5,169 nt of DNA from Candidatus Delongbacteria bacterium. GTDB lineage: Bacteria; UBA4055. Below are positions 1-5,169 of the stretch, piece by piece. The stretch covers positions 1 to 5,169 of the forward strand of contig WTAK01000399.1 in NCBI GenBank assembly GCA_013139625.1, read 5' to 3'. Made by a program: the position numbers and the translations under genes. Within the stretch, counting starts at the first letter, position 1, and each line of letters starts with the position of its first letter. Below the pieces are notes generated by a model. The model was not told where the DNA came from. It ran no database searches and saw only the letters and a program-made list of their open reading frames with translations.

Positions 1-1
1 A

Positions 2-415
2 AGGGTAAGCAATAATCTTGCTTACTCAGCCTACTCATACTATGCAGGTACTAAAGAATACGGTTTCTATAGAGTAGTATCTCAAACTTCTCTAGGAAAG
101 AAAGATGAACTTGTAAAAGTATTAAAGCATGAAGTTCAAAGACTTATTGATGGAGACATCACTCAAGAAGAGATCGACCTTTCTGTAGAGTCTTATGCTA
201 AGATGCTTGATAGTTATTTTACTGATAATAAACTTGTCGGAACTATGACATCTTATGAATCCAGAGGCCTTGGATATAATTTCTTGAAAGAATCACTGAA
301 GGACTTAAAAAAAGTTACTCCTGAAATGATAAAAATAGTTGCAAATAAATATTTAAACGATGCTGCTATTATTATATCTCAACCTTCTGCTGATGTTAAG
401 AGAATTGTTGAATAG
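2..415 (+). CDS. M16-family zinc peptidase, C-terminal fragment (5' end outside window)
   Basis: The frame is open from the left edge to TAG at 413-415 and gives 137 residues, so the methionine at 203 is internal and not a start. The fragment matches the C-terminal non-catalytic domain of M16 peptidases (insulinase/pitrilysin/processing-peptidase type). It opens with an Arg followed seven residues later by Tyr (R-V-S-N-N-L-A-Y), the spacing of the substrate-contacting Arg/Tyr pair of this family. Next come a G-x-F/Y strand (EYGFYRVVSQTS), a helix ending in the typical ITQEEIDLSVESY segment, and the usual C-terminal VTPEMIKIVANKYL helix leading to IIISQP. The zinc-binding HxxEH motif lies in the N-terminal domain and would be off-window. 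M16 enzymes degrade peptides or process precursors; whether this one is active and where it acts cannot be seen. It is followed by a strong terminator. Family assignment rests on recalled pattern similarity. Confidence 0.85.
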   Translation, partial: RVSNNLAYSAYSYYAGTKEYGFYRVVSQTSLGKKDELVKVLKHEVQRLIDGDITQEEIDLSVESYAKMLDSYFTDNKLVGTMTSYESRGLGYNFLKESLKDLKKVTPEMIKIVANKYLNDAAIIISQPSADVKRIVE

Positions 416-435
416 ATTCAATATTTCACACAAAG

Positions 436-470
436 AAAAAGGGCAGTTCAATTTGAACTGCCCTTTTTTT
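436..470. terminator. Bidirectional rho-independent terminator between convergent genes
   Basis: A perfect 10-bp stem (GGGCAGTTCA at 441-450 with TGAACTGCCC at 454-463) closes a three-base loop. It is followed on the plus strand by seven T (464-470). On the left it is preceded by AAAAA (436-440), so the minus-strand transcript also ends in a U-tract after the same hairpin (TTTTTCTTTG). The A and T tracts can extend the stem to 15 bp. It lies 21 bases after the M16 stop codon and about 60 bases past the stop of the minus-strand gene, so it can serve both converging transcripts. The stem and tracts are seen directly; two-way function is inferred. Confidence 0.93.
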
Positions 471-523
471 GTATTCTGAATTTGTAAGGATGAGAGAGTG
501 ATCTGCGTTCCCTACATAATGCT

Positions 524-3500
524 TTATCTATCAGTAACTCTGTTACTCATACTGATCACTTTCGGTGTTTCCTTTGTAGCATTAGTCGCAGTTACAAAGT
601 AGAACATCTTTGAATCACCTACAGTTTTTGTCCACTCTTCTCCGTTGAATGCTCCTAATCCATCTAATACAAATGTACCATATGGGTCAGTGGATGAGTA
701 AATAGCATACCCTACAGCATCAGCAACAGCATCCCAAGTCAATGTCACATCACCTGCCAAATAAACTAAAGCAATATTCCCCGGAGCTAACACAGGAATT
801 CTATTTTCATATTCGAAGTATGGATAACCACCGTTAAGACTTATATGAATATTCCAAATTGGGGTAGTGAAATCCCAGTTTACGAATGTTGACTGCATTT
901 GCATCTCTGCAGTTGTTTTACCCGTTGCGGCACCTGCACTTGAAGTTTGCCCTGAAGTTTCAATATCCCAGAAATTATCAGACATTGTAGTTCCGGTACC
1001 AATTGTTGCTACAAAACCTCTATTTGTAGGATTAGTTTCAGTGTCAAACACAACACTTCCTGTTGAATAACAATTTGTAATTATACCATTATAATTTCTT
1101 CCACAAAAAGCACCTATATCTGTATGTGTTCCAGAGGTTAGTACGACATCAACATGTGAATAACAGTTTGTAATAGTACTATTCATATATGTATAACCTG
1201 CAAAACCTCCGTTTCTATACCCATATGAAGTTGAAAATATTCCAGTTGCAGAACAATTTTGGATGAATCCTTTGTTATATCCAATAAATGCTCCTGAATG
1301 ATCATATCCGACTACATTTGCATCAATAAGTCCAATATTTTTAATTTCACTGTTATCCATAGTATAACCAAAAAGTCCAACATAATTTTCTGTAGGTCGA
1401 TTTATAACTAAATTTGTCACCTTATGACCTTCTCCATCATAAAATCCTGTAAAGTTAAGAGTAATATTACCGAGTGGTATCCATCCTTCACCACTTTGAT
1501 ATCCACTTAAATCAATATCTGCTATCTGTAAAAAATATGTACTATTGTAAGAAGCTCCAAGAAAATTTCTTACATTATCTAATTCCACTGGTGTTGAGAT
1601 CAAAAATGGTTCTAATTCCGTTCCCATTCCACCTGCAAATCCCGAAATAGGATCATGAGTAATTCCTTCCCAACTTAAGAATGGAAATGCATTGTTCTCT
1701 GCATAGTTCATACCCCAGATATACTCTGTTCCATTTATATCTTCATCCTGAAAATCCCAAGTTGCATCTGTAAAAGTCGCAAGAGTTCTCATTTCATTTG
1801 TGGTTATACCTATTGCAGATCCAGCTGAAGAGCTTTGGCTAGATGTTTCAATATTCCAGAAACTATTATTTATTGTTCCCACATTAGGTCCGACAAATCC
1901 TTTATCCACAGGAGATGTAGCATCAATATATTCAACACTACCTGTCGAATATGAGTCGGTTATTGTACTCGAACCATTATAACCTGCAAAGCCTGCAATA
2001 TCAAGACTAGTAGCACCAGATAATCTCGAAACAGCAGCTTGTGTATAACAATCTGTTACAGAAGTTGAATATATAACTCCTATCAATCCTCCGCAATATG
2101 AGATTCCAAGAACACTTCCTTTACTTAATGAATTGCTTACAGAGGATGAATTGCTTACATATCCTACAAGACCTCCTATATAATCAGTTCCTGTAACTAC
2201 GCCTTCAGTTGAAGAATTTGTTATTATTCCAGGATTTGCATATCCAATTAAACTACCTGTGTAACTACCTCCAGTAATATCAACATTCGTTAATTCCACA
2301 TTTGATATTTCAGCTCCAGTTGTATAACCGAATAAACCATTATAACTTGTGGCACTTCTATCAATATATAAACCATCGATTGTATAATGTTGTCCTTCAT
2401 ATTTTCCAGTAAACCTTGTAGAACTATTTCCTAATGGTAACCAACCCAGACCACCATTCCATCCAGTTGTTGGTGTTGCATCTATATCTGCGATCTGTAA
2501 AAAACAAGCCGATAAGTAATTTCTTACATTGTCTAATTGAGCTAATGTTGCGATCTGATATGGATTTGATTCTATACCTGAACCATCCGCAAAGATATTT
2601 AATACATCGTTTATTGTAAAAATCGTAGCGGCATCAATTGTAAATGTTGAAGTTCTTGGAGATGAAACGGTATTGAAAACAGCACCATCAACTTCTACCC
2701 ATCCTAATGTTCTTGAATCAAATGGATCAATTCCTACTTCAAAAATATCATCTTCAATATTTTGTATTATTTCTCTTTCTGAGCGAATTCCAGATTTTGC
2801 AGTAGATTTTAAAGAAATTTTCTTTTTCAAAACAATATCTTCATCAAATGAAGTATTACTTTTGGATGCTTCGTACTTCCAAGCTTTCAAATCTCCAAGT
2901 ACATTACCGTTATCTTCATTTGATAACCAACTAGTTGTAACGCTTCTAGTTCCTGCAAAAGCAACCGAAGTACCTACAGTCCATTTTCTTTGTATTCCAT
3001 TAGAACCATAAATATTAATCTCGTTTCCTGAACCAGCTTGCCTTGTAATAGTTACAGTGCCAAGGTTAGAACCAGTGTTATTGATTTGAAAACCAATACC
3101 ACCAAATGTTGAAGTACCTGTTCCAACAACCTTACTTGCTTGTACATTCCCAACTACATACGCTGTAGCAGTTTCATTAGTAAGAGTGCCGTTAGAAACC
3201 CAATCAAATATAACAGTATTAGCTCCTGTCACAACATTACCACTCTGGAAGTCTAAATTACCTGTGATACTCAAGTTGCTGTTCATTATTAGATTTCCTG
3301 TAGGTTTTGCTACCGTTGCATTATGAAGAATTAATACATTGGATAGATCTGCATCTCCATCACCGATAAAATATAATCTTGAATTCAGATCAAATGTTAC
3401 ATTTGCATTTTTTGTTTCACTCTTAGTTGAAACATCATTCCTAATAGGTCTGACATTTGACCTTACATCTTTTCCTAAGATCTTACGAGTCAAATCAATA

Positions 3501-3655
3501 TTTGGCTCTTCAGATTTTACTAGGTCGAGCTGCAACCCACCACTGATATAAACATCAGATGGTCCAAATGTTACTTTACATGCTGGATCGATCACTACTT
3601 TCGAGTGAAGAAACGACATTGCTAAAAGCATGAGTATCAGTATCTTATACTTCAT
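524..3655 (-). CDS. Secreted GLUG-repeat surface protein with C-terminal FN3-like domain
   Basis: Complete 1043-residue protein, ATG at 3653-3655, TAA at 524-526. The start is fixed by a perfect AAGGAGG six bases upstream and a signal peptide (MKYK, then a hydrophobic core ILILMLLAMSFL; likely cleaved near residue 18-19, no lipobox). Residues about 30-350 form a beta-rich domain of the kind seen in FCB surface proteins (NGTLTNETATAYVVG, FGGIGFQI, GTVTITR, GIQRKWTVG, AWKYE), interrupted by charged stretches. Residues 357-664 and 673-950 are two homologous modules with GLUG motifs (GLFGY, GGLVGY, GGFAGY) and the FW-x-IETS-x-Q-x-SSAG segment usual in such proteins. Residues about 953-1036 resemble fibronectin type III (VTLTWDAVADAVGYAIYSS...FYFVTA). 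No catalytic site is seen, nor any anchoring or type IX sorting signal. An adhesive or structural extracellular role is inferred. It is probably the last gene of an operon with the minus-strand gene 45 bp upstream. Confidence 0.9.
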   Translation of the reverse strand: MKYKILILMLLAMSFLHSKVVIDPACKVTFGPSDVYISGGLQLDLVKSEEPNIDLTRKILGKDVRSNVRPIRNDVSTKSETKNANVTFDLNSRLYFIGDGDADLSNVLILHNATVAKPTGNLIMNSNLSITGNLDFQSGNVVTGANTVIFDWVSNGTLTNETATAYVVGNVQASKVVGTGTSTFGGIGFQINNTGSNLGTVTITRQAGSGNEINIYGSNGIQRKWTVGTSVAFAGTRSVTTSWLSNEDNGNVLGDLKAWKYEASKSNTSFDEDIVLKKKISLKSTAKSGIRSEREIIQNIEDDIFEVGIDPFDSRTLGWVEVDGAVFNTVSSPRTSTFTIDAATIFTINDVLNIFADGSGIESNPYQIATLAQLDNVRNYLSACFLQIADIDATPTTGWNGGLGWLPLGNSSTRFTGKYEGQHYTIDGLYIDRSATSYNGLFGYTTGAEISNVELTNVDITGGSYTGSLIGYANPGIITNSSTEGVVTGTDYIGGLVGYVSNSSSVSNSLSKGSVLGISYCGGLIGVIYSTSVTDCYTQAAVSRLSGATSLDIAGFAGYNGSSTITDSYSTGSVEYIDATSPVDKGFVGPNVGTINNSFWNIETSSQSSSAGSAIGITTNEMRTLATFTDATWDFQDEDINGTEYIWGMNYAENNAFPFLSWEGITHDPISGFAGGMGTELEPFLISTPVELDNVRNFLGASYNSTYFLQIADIDLSGYQSGEGWIPLGNITLNFTGFYDGEGHKVTNLVINRPTENYVGLFGYTMDNSEIKNIGLIDANVVGYDHSGAFIGYNKGFIQNCSATGIFSTSYGYRNGGFAGYTYMNSTITNCYSHVDVVLTSGTHTDIGAFCGRNYNGIITNCYSTGSVVFDTETNPTNRGFVATIGTGTTMSDNFWDIETSGQTSSAGAATGKTTAEMQMQSTFVNWDFTTPIWNIHISLNGGYPYFEYENRIPVLAPGNIALVYLAGDVTLTWDAVADAVGYAIYSSTDPYGTFVLDGLGAFNGEEWTKTVGDSKMFYFVTATNATKETPKVISMSNRVTDR
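548..799 (-). other. Fibronectin III-like C-terminal domain (residues about 953-1036)
   Basis: Starting at IPVLAPGNIAL, the segment shows the FN3 pattern: strand with L-T-W (GDVTLTWDAV), then the A-x-GYAIY strand, a turn containing DPYGTF, FNGEEWTK, and a last strand FYFVTATN. This form, with Y-x-x-Y/S-S-x-DPYGTF and K-x-FYFVTA, is a frequent C-terminal ending in secreted proteins of Cloacimonadota-type bacteria (recalled, not searched). It probably acts as a stalk or spacer, or as a protein-protein or carbohydrate contact domain. Confidence 0.75.
806..1639 (-). repeat. GLUG module B (residues about 673-950)
   Basis: Second of two homologous modules. It opens with GGMGTELEPFLIST, ELDNVRNFLG, FLQIADIDLSG and GWIPLGN...FTGFYDGEGH. 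Five GLUG-type turns follow: VGLFGYT (759-765), GAFIGYN (788-794), GGFAGYT (816-822), GAFCGRN (848-854) and a degenerate RGFVATI (879-885). It closes with the FWDIETSGQTSSAG segment and a GGYPYFEYE end. GLUG repeats, found in secreted adhesins and next to some M26 IgA1 proteases, are expected to form a beta-helix-like stack; the fold here is inferred. Confidence 0.82.
1664..2587 (-). repeat. GLUG module A (residues about 357-664)
   Basis: First module, same order as module B: DGSGIESNPYQIAT, QLDNVRNYLS, FLQIADIDAT, GWLPLGN...FTGKYEGQH, then six GLUG-type turns: NGLFGYT (439-445), GSLIGYA (467-473), GGLVGYV (494-500), GGLIGVI (522-528), AGFAGYN (554-560) and KGFVGPN (585-591). It ends with SFWNIETSSQSSSAG and FPFLSWEG. 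It carries one more GLUG turn than module B, around residues 494-528, so the modules differ by gain or loss of about one repeat unit. Confidence 0.82.
2711..2872 (-). other. Charged insertion in N-terminal beta domain (residues about 262-315)
   Basis: Between the strand ending in LKAWKYE and the strand LGWVEVDGAVFNTVSS lies a stretch of about 50 residues rich in Lys, Glu, Asp, Arg and Ser (for example DEDIVLKKKISLKS and RSEREIIQNIEDD). The rest of the protein is Gly/Asn/Ser/Thr/Ile-rich with few charges. In related beta domains, as I recall them, the two flanking strands are joined by a short turn. This looks like an inserted linker or helical hairpin; its function is unknown. Confidence 0.5.
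3602..3655 (-). other. Signal peptide (residues 1-18)
   Basis: Residues 1-18 have a short basic N-region (MKYK), a hydrophobic core of Ile, Leu, Met and Ala, and a polar end (FLHSK). The cleavage point is uncertain, probably just after Ser18. No cysteine follows in lipobox position (the first Cys is residue 26), so Sec export with signal peptidase I is favoured over a lipoprotein. Confidence 0.8.
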
Positions 3656-3661
3656 TCTTTT

Positions 3662-3668
3662 CCTCCTT
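3662..3668 (-). promoter_or_regulatory. Ribosome binding site AAGGAGG
   Basis: Reading the minus strand, AAGGAGG lies six bases before the ATG at 3655-3653, a perfect Shine-Dalgarno match at good spacing. It sits in the 45-bp AT-rich gap after the upstream gene and gives the GLUG protein its own initiation site rather than translational coupling by overlap. Confidence 0.92.
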
Positions 3669-3700
3669 GATTTATTTTAATATATCTATTTTAATTTTCA

Positions 3701-5169
3701 TTATCTGTGATTTCCATCACTATTTATAATTTTTTTTCTATTATTAAAATCAATTCCTTCTTCTTTTTGCATTCCAAAAGCTTCAGGATGCAAGTAATAT
3801 CCTTTTTCAGAGTCAGTTTTTTCAACTTCGATAGGAATTCTATTATTATTTGCAAAATTATCTTTACGAATTCCTGTTACCATCCAGGAAATTTTCATTC
3901 CTGCAGTTCCACCTGAGATCTTAAATTTATTATTTAATATTTCTTCCGCAATATAAAGATTTGGCGCCGGCGCTCCAATTGCTGTAAGTTGATATCTAAA
4001 TTTATCATTTAATGCTTCAAAGTAACTAGGTAAGGTAACAGAGGCTTCTCCGTTATTATCTAAAATTACAACACCATCATATATATTTTTCATATCCGGA
4101 CTTTCAACGAATGAATGATATAAATATTTGTTCTCAGGATCCAATGGATGATCTATTTTAAAAGATCCTGCACCTTTTGATAAAGTACCTGTCACATTTA
4201 CATTACCTGCAAAATATCCTGCCCATGCAGTATCACCACCTGTTGCAGTCCCGTAAACACCATATCTATTTCCAGTTCCTGCACCTTCAGCGGTTCCATA
4301 AATACCCGAAACACTTCCTGAAGCTGAACTTACTAAACCTTCAACTCCACGATACCGCCCCACACCTTTTACTCCTATTCCGTACCAATCTGTCACAGAT
4401 TGAATGCCATAAACTGCGGGATTATCACTTGTGGCTGTAGTCTCAACAGAATGTATTTTGTAAGTTGGCGAGACTCCTACTCCCAGTTTGCCATTTATTG
4501 TCACAATATCATTGTCAAATTCTCCGTATATCAATGGAGTTGCAGTTACACTATTATCAATAAAAAGCCTATTAGAGTCTGTGACGTGATCTCCTGTATT
4601 CCTACCGATAAATACATTGTTACTACCCGTAGCGTACGTACCAGAGAGATGTCCAATATATGTATTCCCACTACCTGAAGCTCCTATGAATGCATCACTT
4701 CCCACAATAGTATTGGTATTACCGTCAACATTATCCATACCTGCCTCAGTACCTATATAAATATTATGCGTTCCTATCTCATTTCTTAGACCAGCATCTA
4801 CTCCTAGAAAGACATTACAACCACCGCTTGTATTGCTATAACCTGACTGATAACCAACAAAAACATTAAAGTTTCCTTCTAACCACATTGCACCATTAGG
4901 ATGGTCATTGAAATGACCTGAACCTTTTCCAATAAATACGTTCTGCTCTCCATTAATATTCGTAACACCTGCATCATTTCCTATAAATACATTATCACTC
5001 CCATCATCAACAGTAGGTGTTGTATTGACACCTGCATTTAATCCCAAGAATATATTTTCGGGGCTAAAATCCGTATATTGATTACCTTGAGTTCCCTCGC
5101 GCATTTTAGTAGATTCAGTCGTAACTTCAAGCACATTTGCATTGCCATCTTTTCCGGTTGTATTGGTTG
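3701..5169 (-). CDS. Repeat-rich surface/fibre-like protein, 3' part (5' end outside window)
   Basis: At least 488 residues are visible, ending at TAA (3701-3703). The frame runs open through the right edge, with 11 more codons (TNTTGKDGNAN) before the GTG at 5134, so that GTG reads as an internal Val and the true start is off-window. Numbering from the edge, residues 38-188 carry about nine N-[VIT]-[FYI]-[IVL]-G repeats, mostly 16-17 residues apart. The segment NRLFIDNS...PLIYGEFDND then leads to TINGKLGVGVSP. Residues about 251-321 have AVYG, GVKG, GIYGT and GVYGT motifs. Residues 331-463 form a conserved end domain (KGAGSFKIDHPLDPENKYLYHS, FRYQLTAIG, NLYIAEE, ISWMVTGIR, GYYLHPE). I recognise this architecture from many uncharacterised secreted proteins but know no gene name. 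An extracellular fibre or adhesin role is inferred. It is probably co-transcribed with the downstream GLUG gene. Confidence 0.85.
   Translation of the reverse strand, partial: TNTTGKDGNANVLEVTTESTKMREGTQGNQYTDFSPENIFLGLNAGVNTTPTVDDGSDNVFIGNDAGVTNINGEQNVFIGKGSGHFNDHPNGAMWLEGNFNVFVGYQSGYSNTSGGCNVFLGVDAGLRNEIGTHNIYIGTEAGMDNVDGNTNTIVGSDAFIGASGSGNTYIGHLSGTYATGSNNVFIGRNTGDHVTDSNRLFIDNSVTATPLIYGEFDNDIVTINGKLGVGVSPTYKIHSVETTATSDNPAVYGIQSVTDWYGIGVKGVGRYRGVEGLVSSASGSVSGIYGTAEGAGTGNRYGVYGTATGGDTAWAGYFAGNVNVTGTLSKGAGSFKIDHPLDPENKYLYHSFVESPDMKNIYDGVVILDNNGEASVTLPSYFEALNDKFRYQLTAIGAPAPNLYIAEEILNNKFKISGGTAGMKISWMVTGIRKDNFANNNRIPIEVEKTDSEKGYYLHPEAFGMQKEEGIDFNNRKKIINSDGNHR
3779..4177 (-). other. Conserved C-terminal domain of the repeat protein (visible residues 331-463)
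   Basis: The segment begins KGAGSFKIDHPLDPENKYLY and continues with HSFVESPDMKNIYDG, VTLPSYFEALN, FRYQLTAIG, NLYIAEEI, MKISWMVTGIR, NRIPIE and GYYLHPEAFG. These blocks recur nearly unchanged in hypothetical proteins of many phyla (recalled). The conserved aromatic, His and Pro residues suggest a defined fold rather than low-complexity repeat. It has no resemblance I can see to the self-cleaving S74 chaperone domain of phage tail spikes. The 25 residues after it are basic and probably unstructured. Confidence 0.75.
4205..4417 (-). repeat. GVYG-type repeats (visible residues about 251-321)
   Basis: Short motifs recur: AVYGIQS, YGIGVKGVG, RGVEGLVS, SGIYGTAEG, YGVYGTATG and AGYFAGNV. The G-[VI]-Y/K/E-G unit is typical of the stalk-like segment that precedes the KGAGSFKIDHP domain in this protein type. 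It links the N-x-F-x-G array to the end domain and likely forms beta-strands in an elongated fibre. Confidence 0.7.
4604..5056 (-). repeat. Tandem N-x-F-x-G repeat array, about 17-residue period
   Basis: Counting from the window edge, the motif occurs at residues 38 (NIFLG), 59 (NVFIG), 76 (NVFIG), 101 (NVFVG), 118 (NVFLG), 135 (NIYIG), 152 (NTIVG), 168 (NTYIG) and 184 (NVFIG). Spacing is 17 residues for most units, 16 for the last two, and 21 and 25 where short inserts occur (one holds HFNDHPNGAMWLEG). Most units also carry an x-x-AG or x-SG five residues on. The regular period suggests a beta-roll or beta-helix like the head of YadA-type trimeric adhesins; that comparison is inference. Confidence 0.85.

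Noticed and set aside
203..415. A separate 70-residue gene starting at the ATG at 203
   Set aside because: The frame is open to the left edge and the upstream residues complete the M16 C-terminal domain, so this is an internal methionine.
867..3551. Several plus-strand open frames of 60-112 codons opposite the GLUG gene
   Set aside because: They are antisense to a long coding frame, and their composition mirrors its Ser/Thr/Gly codons. I saw no domain or other support for any of them.
524..3655. IgA1-protease-like (M26) enzyme
   Set aside because: GLUG motifs occur next to M26 proteases, but no HExxH metalloprotease motif is present anywhere in the 1043 residues.
3656..3700. A promoter in the AT-rich gap before the GLUG gene
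   Set aside because: TATA-like strings occur, but in such AT-rich sequence they are expected by chance. No matched -35 element stands out and the gap is only 45 bases.
3707..4678. Plus-strand open frames of 69-92 codons opposite the fibre-like gene
   Set aside because: Antisense shadows of a repeat-rich gene with recognisable protein motifs on the minus strand; their translations show no family resemblance.
4604..5056. CRISPR-like or DNA-level tandem repeat
   Set aside because: The periodicity is at protein level. The DNA units are not identical and lie inside one open frame, with no constant repeat and unique spacer pattern.
3701..5169. Phage tail fibre or spike
   Set aside because: The GVYG and fibre-like repeats invite this, but no S74 chaperone domain and no phage gene is present. 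The neighbour is an exported surface protein.

Overview
This window comes from an AT-rich bacterial genome (GC around the mid-30s percent, judged by eye). It holds three genes: one cut by the left edge, one complete, and one cut by the right edge. The two large minus-strand genes encode repetitive, Gly/Asn/Ser/Thr-rich extracellular proteins built from modules typical of the FCB superphylum and related sediment or candidate-phylum bacteria (Cloacimonadota, Marinimicrobia, Delongbacteria, Ignavibacteria and similar). The one visible ribosome binding site is a perfect AAGGAGG, which argues mildly against Bacteroidota proper, where strong Shine-Dalgarno sites are uncommon. A closer assignment is not possible from this sequence.

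Layout. Positions 2-415 (+) are the last 137 codons of an M16-family (insulinase/pitrilysin-like) zinc peptidase, of which only the C-terminal non-catalytic half-domain is present. Positions 416-523 are a convergent intergenic region with a strong hairpin at 436-470 that should terminate transcription from both sides. Positions 524-3655 (-) are a complete 1043-residue exported protein: signal peptide, beta-rich N-terminal domain with two charged insertions, two tandem GLUG-repeat modules, and a C-terminal fibronectin-III-like domain. After a 45-bp gap, positions 3701-5169 (-) are the 3' part of a second surface-type protein. It has a run of about nine N-x-F-x-G repeats of about 17 residues, then GVYG-type repeats, then a conserved C-terminal domain. 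Its reading frame stays open to the window edge, so the apparent GTG start at 5134 is an internal valine.

How they fit together. The two minus-strand genes are co-oriented, closely spaced and both look like cell-surface or secreted structural/adhesive proteins, so they probably form one transcription unit reading leftwards and ending at the shared terminator. The M16 peptidase belongs to a separate unit from the left, and nothing ties it functionally to the surface genes. No catalytic motif, LPXTG motif, lipobox or recognisable type IX secretion C-terminal signal is seen in either surface protein. I found no RNA gene, CRISPR array, insertion sequence or phage gene. The most notable features are the internal module duplication in the GLUG protein, its charged insertions, and the regular repeat array in the upstream protein.
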